DNA of 64,000 bases from Pseudonocardia sediminis (GCF_004217185.1 NZ_SHKL01000001.1:3408001-3472000); one strand, 5' to 3'. Positions 7,660 to 16,447 are shown, counted from the stretch's first letter. Translations and numbers: made by a program. Notes: generated from the letters alone by a model not told the origin.

Positions 7660-9191
7660 GCCGACCGGATCGCGTCGGCGATCTTCTCGCCGACCAGGAC
7701 CGCGGTCAGGTGTGCGTTGGCGCGGGTCACCCAGGGGAAGACGCTCGCGTCGGCGACGCGCAGACCGTCGACACCGAGGACCCGCCCTTCCGGGTCGACG
7801 ACGACGTCCGGGTCGTCCGGTGCGCCCATCCGGCAGGACCCGGACGCGTGCACCGTGTCGATCACGTTGGCCAGCGCGAACTCGGCGAACTCCCGGTCCG
7901 ACATCGTCGTCGCGGGATCGGCCATGCCCGTGCCCAGCCAGGACGCGGTGGCGACCTTCTGCAGCTCCGGCTGTGCGGCCAGCGTGCGCAGCTCGTCGAC
8001 GACCACGCGGAACCGTCGCATGTCGTCGGGGTGGGAGAGCATGTCGAAGTCGACCTGCGGGTCGACGGAGGGATCGGTCGAGGCGAGCTGCACGCGGCCG
8101 GTCGAGACGACGTGGTTGCCCCAGCCGATGACCCCGGCGGCCGGGACGCCGATGCCCAGCGCGCCCGGCGTGGCCAGCATCGCGTCGTTGACCTCGTCGC
8201 CGACCCCGGTGCTGAACCGCACGCAGAGCTGACCGCGCTGCGGCTCGTCCCCGAAGTCGGGCGGTTCGTGCAGGCCGAGGGCCAGCACGATCCCGGGGTG
8301 GTCCTGCAGACCGTGCCCGACCGGGAGGTTCGCGACGGGCTCGACGCCCAGTGCCCGCAGGTCCGCCGACGGGCCGACCCCGGAGCGCAGCAGGATCGCG
8401 GGGGATCCGATCGCGCCGGCCGACAGAACGACGTCGCGGGCCCGGTACTCGACGGTCTCGCCGCCGACGATCGCGACCACACCGACGGCGAGGGTGCCGG
8501 AGAACAGGATCCGGTCGACCAGGGCGTCGCCGACGACGGTCAGCCCGGGCCGGTCGCGGGCCGGTTCGAGGTAGGCATCGTTGGTCGAGACGCGCCGCCC
8601 GTCGACGCCGTTGTAGGCGTACGGCGAGACGCCGGTCGAGCCGGGGGCGTTGTGGTCGGGCGCCCACGGGTGGCCCAGCCGCTCGGTGGCCTGGTCGACG
8701 GCCCTCTCGATCGTCGCGAAGTTCTCCCGGCGCGGTCGCGTGACGGGGATCGGGCCCGCGTCGCCGTGGAACGGCTCGTCGCCGAAGTCGCGGTCGTTCT
8801 CGAGCCTGTTGAGCAGGGGCAGGACGTCGTCGAAGCCCCAGCCGGTGGCGCCGCGGGCCGCCCAGCCGTCGAAGTCCTCCACGGTGGCCCGGATCGCGAA
8901 CAGGCCGTTGACGGCGGAGCTGCCGCCGACGCCGCGTCCCCGCACGTACGGCAGCGCAGACTGGGCCGCGGACCTCGTGGCCGTCAGGTTCGGGAAGGTG
9001 TGGGTGTCCGCGAGCTGTGCCGTCAGCCCGATCGCGCCCGGCTCGACGCTCCGGAGCTCGGGGGAGGTCTCGGCCGAGCGGTAGTCCGGACCGGCCTCGA
9101 GGAGCAGGACGCTCCGGTGGTCGTCCTCGGTCAGCCGGGACGCGATCGTCGCACCCGCGGATCCGGCTCCGACGATGATCGTGTCGTACAT
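7632..9191 (-). CDS. GMC-family FAD-dependent oxidoreductase (choline dehydrogenase/alcohol oxidase type)
   Basis: A 519-residue glucose-methanol-choline oxidoreductase. The FAD-binding motif IIVGAGSAGATIASRL is at residues 4-19, followed by LLLEAGPD. The GMC signature is present as RGRGVGGSSAVNG (about residues 85-97). The C-terminal catalytic block has the active-site His in VHASGSCRMG and a second His in NAHLTAVLVGEKIA. The ATG at 9191 follows a GAGGAAGG ribosome site. The promoter side holds a perfect GTGCCG-TAG-CGGCAC inverted repeat. The wording resembles dehydrogenases acting on alcohols or polyethylene-glycol-type substrates, but the substrate cannot be read from sequence. Confidence 0.9.
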   Translation of the reverse strand: MYDTIIVGAGSAGATIASRLTEDDHRSVLLLEAGPDYRSAETSPELRSVEPGAIGLTAQLADTHTFPNLTATRSAAQSALPYVRGRGVGGSSAVNGLFAIRATVEDFDGWAARGATGWGFDDVLPLLNRLENDRDFGDEPFHGDAGPIPVTRPRRENFATIERAVDQATERLGHPWAPDHNAPGSTGVSPYAYNGVDGRRVSTNDAYLEPARDRPGLTVVGDALVDRILFSGTLAVGVVAIVGGETVEYRARDVVLSAGAIGSPAILLRSGVGPSADLRALGVEPVANLPVGHGLQDHPGIVLALGLHEPPDFGDEPQRGQLCVRFSTGVGDEVNDAMLATPGALGIGVPAAGVIGWGNHVVSTGRVQLASTDPSVDPQVDFDMLSHPDDMRRFRVVVDELRTLAAQPELQKVATASWLGTGMADPATTMSDREFAEFALANVIDTVHASGSCRMGAPDDPDVVVDPEGRVLGVDGLRVADASVFPWVTRANAHLTAVLVGEKIADAIRSAHRGTVSPR

Positions 9192-9584
9192 CGGGTCCCT
9201 TCCTCTGTCCTGGGGCCTCCCGGCGGACGGTCGCCCGCACGGATCGGCTGAGGTCAGGAGACACCGTGCCGTAGCGGCACACTCAAGCGTTTCGTCCGAT
9301 TCTTCCCGCTGCGGGTGCACGGACCCGGCCGAGGTCGGCCGGGCGAGCGGAGCAGGACGGGGCACGCTCTGTGCGCGGTATCCGCCCGGCTGACCTACCG
9401 GCAGGCCGACGACGCCGCGCCCCGCTGCCGACGCCTACGCCTGCTGCCCTCCGGGACGGCGGAACCGGCAGGCTCGGCCTGCCCGGAGGGAAAAGCGACC
9501 TGGGAGCCGGCCGGCTACGCCACGCTGGAACGGGTCCTGAACGCGCCCTGACCCGTACCGATCACGATCGCCGGTCTCGTACGT
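9192..9584. other. Gene-free gap upstream of the GMC gene
   Basis: About 390 bases between the GMC start and the 3' end of the next minus-strand gene. The part next to the GMC gene must hold its promoter and contains the 15-bp inverted repeat at 9266-9280. A short plus-strand open frame (9315-9551) has no recognisable motif or ribosome site, so I do not call it. Confidence 0.5.
9266..9280. promoter_or_regulatory. Candidate operator upstream of the GMC gene
   Basis: A perfect inverted repeat, GTGCCG-TAG-CGGCAC, about 75 bases upstream of the GMC start codon. It is the only clean palindrome in this gap and is a reasonable repressor or activator site; no cognate regulator is adjacent. Confidence 0.4.
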
Positions 9585-10253
9585 TCAGCGATCACGCCGC
9601 GCCACGAGCACGACGACCGCGCCGGACCGGCCGTCGGGCGGGAGCCGTAGGTCGGCCACCAGCCGAAGTCCGGCCTGCTCGATCAACGAGGTGAGCTGCT
9701 CGGGTCGCCACTGGTAGGTCGTCCAGCTCACGGCGACACCGCCGTAGGCCTCGGTACGGACGAGATCGTCGTCGCCCGCGTGCGTCGCGAGGATCAGATG
9801 ACCCCCGGGTGCGAGGGCACGGGCGAACGACGCCAGGACCTGCGGCAGTACATCGCGGGGCAGGTTAAACAACGACCACCAGCCCAGCACCCCGGCCAGC
9901 GACGACTCGGCCGGCTCGAGCTCGGTCGCCGAGGCCACGTCGAATCGGCAGTGGGGGTGGAGGCGGCGCGCGTGCTCGATCATGCGCGGTGAGAGGTCCA
10001 CGCCGGTCGCGTCGACGCCGTGCTCGACGAGGTAAGACGTGACGGTGCCCGGCCCGCACCCGACGTCGAGGACCGGTCCGCGCCCGGCGACCGCGTCGAC
10101 GAAGACGTCCATCGCGGCCTTGAGCCACGGGTGGTTGCGGACGTCGCCGACGCCGGTCGTGACGACCATGTCCACGTAGTTGTCCGCGACGCGGTCGTAG
10201 GACTCGCGCACCACATCGAGGTCGGTCGGACGACGCACGGGCGAGGCGCTCAT
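9585..10253 (-). CDS. Class I SAM-dependent methyltransferase
   Basis: A 222-residue methyltransferase. Motif I is VLDVGCGPGTVTSYL (about residues 61-75), then GVDLSPRMIEHAR as motif II, and the post-II region FDVASATELEPAESSLAGVLGWWSLFNLP. The N-terminus (VRESYDRVADNYVD) is typical of small-molecule or ubiquinone-type methyltransferases. The ATG at 10253 is chosen because upstream residues have no family similarity. It is divergent from the coiled-coil gene at 10439 across an AT-rich, palindrome-bearing spacer that may regulate both. Confidence 0.84.
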   Translation of the reverse strand: MSASPVRRPTDLDVVRESYDRVADNYVDMVVTTGVGDVRNHPWLKAAMDVFVDAVAGRGPVLDVGCGPGTVTSYLVEHGVDATGVDLSPRMIEHARRLHPHCRFDVASATELEPAESSLAGVLGWWSLFNLPRDVLPQVLASFARALAPGGHLILATHAGDDDLVRTEAYGGVAVSWTTYQWRPEQLTSLIEQAGLRLVADLRLPPDGRSGAVVVLVARRDR

Positions 10254-10366
10254 CGATCCGACCGTAGAAGGGGCCGGTGCGTCCCCGACGGAGCGACGCG
10301 CCGGCCCCCTCCTGGTTTTCGCCGGGCGGACGACCGAAAGCACGAACGAAACGATGGTTCCGTTGG

Positions 10367-10417
10367 TAGCTGCAGCTAGTTTTGATACTGAATACATGGT
10401 TATTAGTTATCAATACT
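10367..10417. promoter_or_regulatory. AT-rich island with nested palindromes
   Basis: In the divergent spacer 10254-10438 the base composition drops sharply to AT-rich. It contains a perfect 12-bp palindrome TAGCTGCAGCTA (10367-10378) and an imperfect inverted repeat with arms AGTTTTGATA (10378-10387) and TATCAATACT (10408-10417) that match at nine of ten positions. Further AATAC-type motifs lie between. This is consistent with a regulator-binding or nucleoid-protein site governing the coiled-coil gene, but the binding protein is not known. Confidence 0.5.
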
Positions 10418-10438
10418 CGAACTGGTACGCTGCTCGAC

Positions 10439-11554
10439 GTGGACGACGACGCCGTACGCTGCGGATACAGCCGATGCCGCGCCGAGCTGCCGGCGCCGGG
10501 CCCGCAGGGTGGGCGGCCCCGGACGTTCTGCCGGGACACGCGGTGGCCGGGCGGGCAGACCTGCTCGCAGATGGCCCGCGCCGAGCGGGAAGCCCTCGGG
10601 GCACTCGGGCTCGACGCCGGCGCCGGCGCGTTCGCGCTCGACGCCGACCGGTTGCGCGAACACGTCGACGCCGTCCGCGGGCCGGTCCGGGAGCTGGGGG
10701 AGGCCCTCGACGGGGTGGGGGCCCGGCTGGACCAGGTCCAGCGCGAGGCGGTCGACGCCGTCGAGCAGGCCCGGACGCGGACCGCCGACGCCGAGCGTGC
10801 CCGTACCGAGGCGGAACGGGTGCGGGACGAGGCCGTCGCCCGGGCCCGCGAGGCGGTCCGGAAGGCCGAGGCGGCGGCAACCGACCGGGCGGACGCGGTC
10901 ACCCGGGCGACCGCCGCCGCCCAGCAGGTGATGGAGGCGACGGAGGCTCTCGGTGCCGCGCGCCAGCAGGTCGAGGAGGCCGGCGCGGCACGGGCGCGGG
11001 CGAACGAGGAGGCGGCCGCGGCGGAGGCCCGGGCCGCGGCCTCCGAGCAGGCGCGGGCCGAGGCGGTTCTCGACGCCCACCGCGCCCAGGACGAACGCGA
11101 CGGTGAACGGGCCCGGATCGCCGCCGTCACCTCCGAACGGGATGACGCCCGCGCGGTCGCCGACGGGCTGCGCACCGACCTGGCCACGGTCCGCGCCGAA
11201 CGCGACCACGCCCGGGAGGAGCGGGACCGCCTGTCGTCCGAACGCGATGCCGCGCGGGCGGAGCGGGACACCACCCGGCTCCGGGTCGACGAGCTCGTGG
11301 CCGAGCGCGACCGGGTCCGCGACGACGCTCGCTCCGAACTGGCCGAGGTCCGCGCCGAACTGGACACGGCCCGCGCCGAGGCCGTCCGCCTGCGGGAACG
11401 CGCCGACGACGAGTCCGCACGCCGGGAACGGGCCGAACAGTCGGTCTCCGACCGGGCCGCGCGACTCCACCCGGACGACCTGCGGACCCTCGTCGCGGCG
11501 CTGCGCTCCCAGGACGACGCCGGCCCGGAGAGCCCACCGCCGACCCGCACGTGA
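10439..11554 (+). CDS. Zinc-knuckle plus long coiled-coil protein, KfrA-like in appearance
   Basis: About 371 residues from GTG 10439; a TTG start at 10382 is possible but would place the coding region inside the AT-rich regulatory island. The N-terminus has a cysteine cluster, CGYSRC then RPRTFC and GGQTC, resembling the short zinc knuckles of actinobacterial DNA-binding proteins. From about residue 60 to 355 it is an unbroken Ala/Arg/Glu/Asp-rich heptad pattern, a single long coiled coil like those of KfrA or SMC-like plasmid proteins. There are no membrane segments or ATPase motifs. A DNA- or nucleoid-organising role is inferred from architecture alone. Confidence 0.72.
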   Translation: MDDDAVRCGYSRCRAELPAPGPQGGRPRTFCRDTRWPGGQTCSQMARAEREALGALGLDAGAGAFALDADRLREHVDAVRGPVRELGEALDGVGARLDQVQREAVDAVEQARTRTADAERARTEAERVRDEAVARAREAVRKAEAAATDRADAVTRATAAAQQVMEATEALGAARQQVEEAGAARARANEEAAAAEARAAASEQARAEAVLDAHRAQDERDGERARIAAVTSERDDARAVADGLRTDLATVRAERDHAREERDRLSSERDAARAERDTTRLRVDELVAERDRVRDDARSELAEVRAELDTARAEAVRLRERADDESARRERAEQSVSDRAARLHPDDLRTLVAALRSQDDAGPESPPPTRT

Positions 11555-11633
11555 GCGACACCGACGCCTACCGGCAGGCGCGCGGGCGCGGCCCGCGTCC
11601 GTCACGGGCCAGGCTCCACGGCCGAACGATTGT

Positions 11634-11694
11634 GCGAGCGGAGCGCTCGTCCAGCCCGGGCGTGTGAGCGGAGCTCTCGTGCAACCGGCTCGGG
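11634..11694. repeat. Repeat family A: two 30-bp palindromic units
   Basis: Two diverged units with period 30: CGAGCGGAGCGCTCGT (from 11635) and TGAGCGGAGCTCTCGT (from 11665). The first contains a perfect CGAGCG-GAG-CGCTCG hairpin. The same core is found again at 35905-36135, so this is a dispersed intergenic family. Confidence 0.75.
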
Positions 11695-11767
11695 TGCTTC
11701 TGGTGCGTGATGGGTGCCGGGAAACGATCGCGGACGTTCTGTCGGTGCCGGATGCGATCCTCCGGCC

Positions 11768-12358
11768 ATGACCGGATGGGCACCGAAGGCGGAGCTGCTC
11801 CGCTACCTGCAGGCGGGGCGCGAGGCCCTGTTGTGGAAGACCGAGGGCCTGGGCGAGTACGACCTGCGCCGGCCGATGACACCGACCGGCACCAACCTCC
11901 TGGGCCTGGTCAAGCACGTCGCGGCGTGCGAGATGGGGTATCTCGGTGCCGTCTTCGGACGCCCGGCCGACGAGCCCCAGCCCTGGTTCGCGGAGGACGC
12001 GGACCCGCAGGCCGACCTGTTCGCGACCGCCGACGAGTCACCCGCCGACGTCGTCGCCCTCTACCGGCGGGTGTGGGCGCACTCGGACGCGACGGTCGAG
12101 GCACTGGAACTCGACGCCGTCGGCCGGGTCCCGTGGTGGGCCGAGGGCGGACAGGAGATCACGCTGCATCGCGCGCTCGTCCACATGATCGCCGAGACGC
12201 ACCGTCACGCCGGGCACGCCGACATCCTCCGGGAACGGATCGACGGGACGGCCGGGCTCCGGGACGGCAACGACAACATGCCGCCCGGCGACGAGACGCA
12301 TCGGCGGGAGTACCACGACCGGCTGGAGACGCTGGCCCGCGAGGCGGGCGGGAGGTGA
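11768..12358 (+). CDS. DinB / DUF664 family protein
   Basis: A 196-residue four-helix-bundle protein of the DinB superfamily (DUF664 branch). The metal-site histidines are in NLLGLVKHVAACE and HMIAETHRHAGHADILRE. The latter is the family hallmark of DUF664 proteins in actinobacteria, many of which are related to mycothiol- or bacillithiol-dependent transferases. The ATG at 11768 begins the conserved N-terminus (PKAELLRYLQAGREALLWK). It lies alone, with its 3' end 21 bases from the convergent potassium-channel gene. The enzymatic role is unproven, although thiol transfer is plausible given mshC in this genome. Confidence 0.85.
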   Translation: MTGWAPKAELLRYLQAGREALLWKTEGLGEYDLRRPMTPTGTNLLGLVKHVAACEMGYLGAVFGRPADEPQPWFAEDADPQADLFATADESPADVVALYRRVWAHSDATVEALELDAVGRVPWWAEGGQEITLHRALVHMIAETHRHAGHADILRERIDGTAGLRDGNDNMPPGDETHRREYHDRLETLAREAGGR

Positions 12359-12379
12359 GCAGGGAGCTGGGTGGGCGAC

Positions 12380-13171
12380 TCAGCGGCCGGGCGAGCGTTC
12401 CGACGGCGTCGTGGCCTCCAGCTCCTCGACCCGGTTCCGGAGGGTGCGCAGCTCGGTGAGCACGGCGGTCCAGTCCGCGGGCGTCGGCTGCGCGGCGCGC
12501 TGTTCGTCACCGACCCGCTCGAGGAACCAGGTCGCGATCGCCGCGGTCACCGTGCCCAGCACGGCGATCCCGGCCAGCATCAGCGCCGCGGCGACGAGCC
12601 GTCCCTCGGTGGTGACCGGGTAGCGGTCCCCGTAGCCGACGGTCGTGATCGTGGTCAGGACCCACCACAGGGCGTCGCCGAAGGTCGTGATCGACGACTC
12701 CGGGGCGTCCCGCTCGGCCTCGAACACCCCCAGCGCCGCGACGAAGGACACCAGCGAGACGGTCACGATCAGATACCCGCCGACTCGTCCACGGAAGTCG
12801 TCGCGCAGCACCCGGGTCAGCACCGAGACCGCGGCGATCAACCGGAGCAGGCGCAGGAACCGGAAGAACGGCGCCAGCACGATGAGCAGGTCTACCGGGT
12901 TCGCGAGCACGAACCGCTGTCGATGCCGGGCGCACACCAGCCGTCCGACGTAGTCGACGACGAACACCGCCCAGGTCAGCCACAGCACCGCCTCGAGCGC
13001 GGTCCACGCGGGCTGGCCGGGCCGGGTGGCCAGCACCTGCACGGCGTAGACGACGAGGAACGCGGCGGACAGGACGGTCAGGGGGATGTCGCTGCGGCGT
13101 TCCCAGGCCTCGAGGCGGGCCTCGTCGTCGAGGTCCGCGGGGGCGGCGGGGGCCGTCACCGGCTGATCCAT
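12380..13171 (-). CDS. Voltage-gated potassium channel (ion transport family)
   Basis: A 263-residue single-subunit K+ channel with S1-S6 layout. S4 carries arginines at three-residue spacing (FFRFLRLLRL, about 102-111). The pore helix and selectivity filter WWVLTTITTVGYGDRYP contain TVGYGD at 177-182. S6 is LVAAALMLAGIAVLGTVTAAIATWFLE. A short C-terminal coiled-coil-like tail (LTELRTLRNRVEELE) probably aids tetramerisation, as in other bacterial channels without an RCK domain. Overall length and topology are normal for KvAP/Kch-like proteins. It acts in the plasma membrane in potassium or membrane-potential homeostasis. Confidence 0.93.
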   Translation of the reverse strand: MDQPVTAPAAPADLDDEARLEAWERRSDIPLTVLSAAFLVVYAVQVLATRPGQPAWTALEAVLWLTWAVFVVDYVGRLVCARHRQRFVLANPVDLLIVLAPFFRFLRLLRLIAAVSVLTRVLRDDFRGRVGGYLIVTVSLVSFVAALGVFEAERDAPESSITTFGDALWWVLTTITTVGYGDRYPVTTEGRLVAAALMLAGIAVLGTVTAAIATWFLERVGDEQRAAQPTPADWTAVLTELRTLRNRVEELEATTPSERSPGR

Positions 13172-13327
13172 GCGCGGACCCTACGCCGGGAGACGCCGCC
13201 CCGGAACGGTTCGGATGCCGGAACCGTGCTGGTCAGGCCCCGACCGGCCCGGACCCGGCGGAGGCCGCCGCCGATCACCGTGCGGTCGTACGGCGGCGCC
13301 GCGGGCCGTCGGCGATCGTCGAGCCGT

Positions 13328-13369
13328 CCTTATCGGTGATCAGTGGCACGGTCCTTAGCGCCGATAAGG
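13328..13369. promoter_or_regulatory. TetR operator and autoregulatory promoter
   Basis: CCTTATCGG at 13328-13336 and CCGATAAGG at 13361-13369 form a perfect 9-bp inverted repeat. In addition CCTTAGCGCCGATAAGG (13353-13369) is itself a near-palindrome. A TAAGGT -10-like hexamer (13365-13370) overlaps the right arm and lies 6 bases before the GTG of the TetR gene, so the repressor would block its own leaderless transcript. Confidence 0.7.
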
Positions 13370-13376
13370 TAGTGGG

Positions 13377-14024
13377 GTGACAGTCGTGAGGGCGGGGCTC
13401 GACCGCGCTGCGGTGGCCTCCGCCGCGCTCGACCTGCTCGACGAGGTCGGCCTCGACGGGCTCTCCGTCCGCCGCCTGGCCGAGGTGCTGGGGGTCAGGT
13501 CACCGGCGTTGTACTGGCACTTCCGCGACAAGGCGGAGCTGCTCGACCTCATGGCCCGGGAGATCCTGCGGCCCGACGTGCACACCCCGGTCCGGTCCGG
13601 CGAGGACTGGCGGGAGTGGGTCGCCGACGGTGCGCGCCGGCGTCGACGGGCGTTGCTGTCGCGCCGCGACGGGGCACGGCTGGTCGTGGGGACCCGGCCG
13701 GGATTCGAGATCGCCGCGCGGACCGAGTCCGACCTGGGGGTGCTGTGCGATGCCGGGTTCGGCGCCGTGGGCGGGTTCCGCCTGCTGGTGGCCGTCGGGC
13801 ACTACGTGACCGGTTTCGTCATCGAGGAGCAGGGTGCCGCCCGGCGTCACGCCGCACTGACCGGGCCGGTCCCGGACGTCGCCGAGATCGAGGCGATGAC
13901 GCCGCTGCTGGTCGGGGCGCTGGTCGACGGCGGGCCACCGGAGAGCGACGAGGCGTTCGAGCACGGCCTGGCCGCGCTGATCGCCGGATCGGACCCGACG
14001 ACGGCCGGCGGAGTGCGGGGGTAG
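13377..14024 (+). CDS. TetR-family regulator with TetR_C tetracycline-repressor-type domain
   Basis: A 215-residue TetR regulator. The N-terminal helix-turn-helix is ALDLLDEVGLDGLSVRRLAEVLGVRSPALYWHFRDKAELLDLM (about residues 17-59); PALYWHF with trailing DKAELL is the recognition-helix pattern of TetR class proteins. The C-terminal half (GFRLLVAVGHYVTGFVIEEQGA) matches the all-helical TetR_C domain that in TetR itself binds tetracycline-Mg. No efflux pump is adjacent, so the target may only be itself or a distant gene. The start is GTG 13377, just after the operator. Confidence 0.9.
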   Translation: MTVVRAGLDRAAVASAALDLLDEVGLDGLSVRRLAEVLGVRSPALYWHFRDKAELLDLMAREILRPDVHTPVRSGEDWREWVADGARRRRRALLSRRDGARLVVGTRPGFEIAARTESDLGVLCDAGFGAVGGFRLLVAVGHYVTGFVIEEQGAARRHAALTGPVPDVAEIEAMTPLLVGALVDGGPPESDEAFEHGLAALIAGSDPTTAGGVRG

Positions 14025-14040
14025 CCCCCCGGCCGTCGTC
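13997..14040. terminator. Bidirectional terminator hairpin between convergent genes
   Basis: A perfect 12-bp inverted repeat, GACGACGGCCGG (13997-14008) and CCGGCCGTCGTC (14029-14040), with an inner GGGGG/CCCCC pairing. It straddles the TetR stop codon and lies just downstream of the convergent flavoprotein gene, so it can serve both. Confidence 0.6.
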
Positions 14041-14048
14041 CGGAGGGG

Positions 14049-15341
14049 TCACGCCGCCCGCGGCCCGTAGCCGAAGGTGCGGATCGTGCCCACCGCGGCC
14101 GGTCCGAACGGCCGCAGCGCGCGGCTCGGGTCCACCGCCGCGACGGCCGACGCGGGGTCGGTGACCGCCTGCTCGGCGTCGAGCGGGGACAGCGCACCGA
14201 CCAGGTAGGCGGCGTCGCGGCCGGAGACGGTGTCCGCCACCGCGGCGGGACGGCCCAGCGCGCCACCGAGGTGGCGGATCCCGACGACCGTCATCGGCCC
14301 GTCCAGCGCCGCGACGGCGTCCAGCCCGGCCGGGGCCAGGTCGTCGAGCAGCAGGTTCTCGCCGGTGTAGGCGTGCGGCATCTCCGGCTCGGCGTAGACC
14401 CGCGACGACTCGACCGGGCGCAGCGGACCGACCGTGTCCTCGGCCGGCCGGGTCGCCGCACGCAGCGGGGCGAGCAGCGCATCGGCCGTCGCGGCGTCAC
14501 CGCGGACGGTCACGGCGATCCGGGCGATGCGACGTCCGCGCAGGTGCGGCGGCAGGACGTCCCAGTCCGGGTAGGTGACGACCGACATCCCGGAGGTGAC
14601 GGCGTCGGGCAGGTCAGCGGTCCACGCGCGGTAGGTGTGCAGCGGTGCGGCGTCGCCCGGCTCGTCGATCGGGCCCAGGTCGAACACGAGCGCGCCGCCG
14701 GTCAGCGGGCCGGCCGGGAGCAGCCCGATCGTCATCGCGGTGACGACCTCGCCCGCTGCCGGACCGGTACCGCGCAGCCGGGCGAACCGGTCCGGGTCGG
14801 TGTCCGTGGTGACCTCGCGCAGGTCACCCACGCGGTCGACGATCTCGAACGCGCGCACGTGGTCGACGGCCCAGCCGTCCGTGCGGCCGGTCAGCCCGAG
14901 TCCACCGCCGAACGTGTAGCCGATCGCCCCGACGCCGGGGGAGGAGCCGCTCGGCGCCATCAGGTCGACCGCATCCGCGGCCGCGGTCACGTCACCCCAG
15001 ACGGCGCCGGCGCCGATCCGGGCGGTCCGCTCGGCGGCGTCGATGTCGATCGTGTCCATCCCCGCGGTCAGCAGCAGGATGCCGCCGTCGGCGGGGACGC
15101 GGGTGCCGTGCCCGGTGTGCTGCACGGTCACGGGCAGGTCCTGTTCGGCGACGACGCGGGCCGCGGTGCGGACGTCGTCGGCGGTGCGGGCGGCGACGAC
15201 GGCGCCCGGCCGGTGCCGTACGCCCAGCTGGAACCCGGTGGACTCCTCGGCCGCCTCCGGGGCGTCCGGGCCCAGGACGGTGCCGCCGACCTGCGCGATC
15301 AGCTCGTCGACGAGGGTGCTGGTGGCGGTGTGTGCGCTCAT
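14049..15341 (-). CDS. FAD-linked oxidase (FAD_binding_4 / BBE type)
   Basis: About 430 residues from ATG 15341 (ATG 15353 is also possible). The PCMH-type FAD domain is visible as RPGAVVAARTADDVRTAARVV, QHTGHGT, then ARIGAGAVWGDVTAAAD, and SGSSPGVGAIGYTFGGGLGLTGRTDGWAVDHV, the usual pyrophosphate-binding strands. The berberine-bridge His and Cys are not conserved: the His position reads QHTGHG, and I see no Cys in the loop SSPGVGAIGY. So FAD is probably held by at most one covalent bond. It is divergent from the LysR gene at 15413 with a spacer of about 70 bases that contains a CAGAA/TTCTG inverted repeat, and is its likely target. Confidence 0.83.
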   Translation of the reverse strand: MSAHTATSTLVDELIAQVGGTVLGPDAPEAAEESTGFQLGVRHRPGAVVAARTADDVRTAARVVAEQDLPVTVQHTGHGTRVPADGGILLLTAGMDTIDIDAAERTARIGAGAVWGDVTAAADAVDLMAPSGSSPGVGAIGYTFGGGLGLTGRTDGWAVDHVRAFEIVDRVGDLREVTTDTDPDRFARLRGTGPAAGEVVTAMTIGLLPAGPLTGGALVFDLGPIDEPGDAAPLHTYRAWTADLPDAVTSGMSVVTYPDWDVLPPHLRGRRIARIAVTVRGDAATADALLAPLRAATRPAEDTVGPLRPVESSRVYAEPEMPHAYTGENLLLDDLAPAGLDAVAALDGPMTVVGIRHLGGALGRPAAVADTVSGRDAAYLVGALSPLDAEQAVTDPASAVAAVDPSRALRPFGPAAVGTIRTFGYGPRAA

Positions 15342-15412
15342 GGGAACGAGCATGCTGCCGTTCGTGACAGAAGTCGAAGAGCTGTTTCTGCTGTGAGTTA
15401 GCATCGCTTGTT

Positions 15413-16303
15413 ATGGAGCTGCGTCACCTGCGCTATCTCGTCGCCGTCGTCGAGGAGGGCACGATCACCGGTGCCGCGGCCCGGCTGCACGTCGCGCAGC
15501 CGGGGGTCAGCGCGCAGCTGCGGCAGCTCGAACGCGAGCTCGGCGAGCCGCTGCTGGAGCGCGGGCCACGGGCGGTCGCGCTGACCGAGGCCGGTCGCGC
15601 CGTCCTCCCGCACGCCCACGCCGCGCTGGCCGCCGTCGACGACGCCCGCGACGCCGTCGCCGCGCTGCAGGGACTCCTGCGCGGCCGGGTCGCCGTCGGG
15701 ATGGCGTCCTCGCTGCCGGACACGGTGCTCTCCGACGCCGTCGCCGAGTTCGCCGTCGCGCACCCGCAGGTCACGGTGACGCTGCGGGAGGACACCGCCG
15801 ACGCCCTGCAGTCCGAGCTGCTGGCCGGGCGCCTGGACGTCGCCTACCTCGGTGCGCCGGGAGAGCTGCCCGAGGGGCTGCAGGGGCGGGTGCTGCTCGA
15901 CGACCGGCTGGTCGCCGCCGTCGCCGCGGACGACCCGCTGGCCGGGCGCTCGCGGATCGGGCTGGACGAGCTGGTGGAGCGGCCCCTGATCTGCCTGCCG
16001 CAGGGCCACGGTCTGCGGGCGGCGCTGGACCGCGCCTGTGCCGCGGCCGGGCTGCAGGCGCGGGTGGCGTTCGAGGCCGGTGCCATGAGCCTGCTGCTGC
16101 GCCTGGCGGCACGCGGGGTGGGGGTCGCGGTCGTGCCGGAGCCGGCTCTGGGGGCACCGGCCGTGCAGGCCCTCGACGTCCCACCGGTGGCCGTCCCGCT
16201 GGACCCCGAGGTGCGGACGCGGCTGCACCTGGCGTGGCGGTCCGGCGGCCCGAGCGGTCCCGCGGCGCGGGCGTTGGTCGGCGAGGTGCTCGCCGCCCTG
16301 TGA
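15413..16303 (+). CDS. LysR-family transcriptional regulator
   Basis: A 296-residue LysR protein. The HTH is MELRHLRYLVAVVEEGTITG with QPGVSAQLRQLERELG (residues 1-45), and the rest is the effector-binding domain (VGMASSLPDTVLSDAVAEFAVAHPQV onward). It is divergent from the BBE-type flavoprotein gene, which is its most likely regulon member. A LysR T-N11-A type box may lie in the 15342-15412 spacer. Confidence 0.92.
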   Translation: MELRHLRYLVAVVEEGTITGAAARLHVAQPGVSAQLRQLERELGEPLLERGPRAVALTEAGRAVLPHAHAALAAVDDARDAVAALQGLLRGRVAVGMASSLPDTVLSDAVAEFAVAHPQVTVTLREDTADALQSELLAGRLDVAYLGAPGELPEGLQGRVLLDDRLVAAVAADDPLAGRSRIGLDELVERPLICLPQGHGLRAALDRACAAAGLQARVAFEAGAMSLLLRLAARGVGVAVVPEPALGAPAVQALDVPPVAVPLDPEVRTRLHLAWRSGGPSGPAARALVGEVLAAL

Positions 16304-16447
16304 GCCGGCCCGGGACCGGCCGGTGGTCCACGGCGGCGCGACGCCGGGCGCGGCGAGGTTGCGAAGGTGTGTCGATGCGCCGACCCGGACGCGTCGATGG
16401 TCCAGAGTGTGCGCCGTGACATCCGCCGTCCCGTCCTCCGTCGCGTC

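Noticed and set aside
9315-9551. A 78-codon plus-strand frame in the gap before the methyltransferase
   Set aside because: No ribosome site, no motif and no family similarity that I can recognise.
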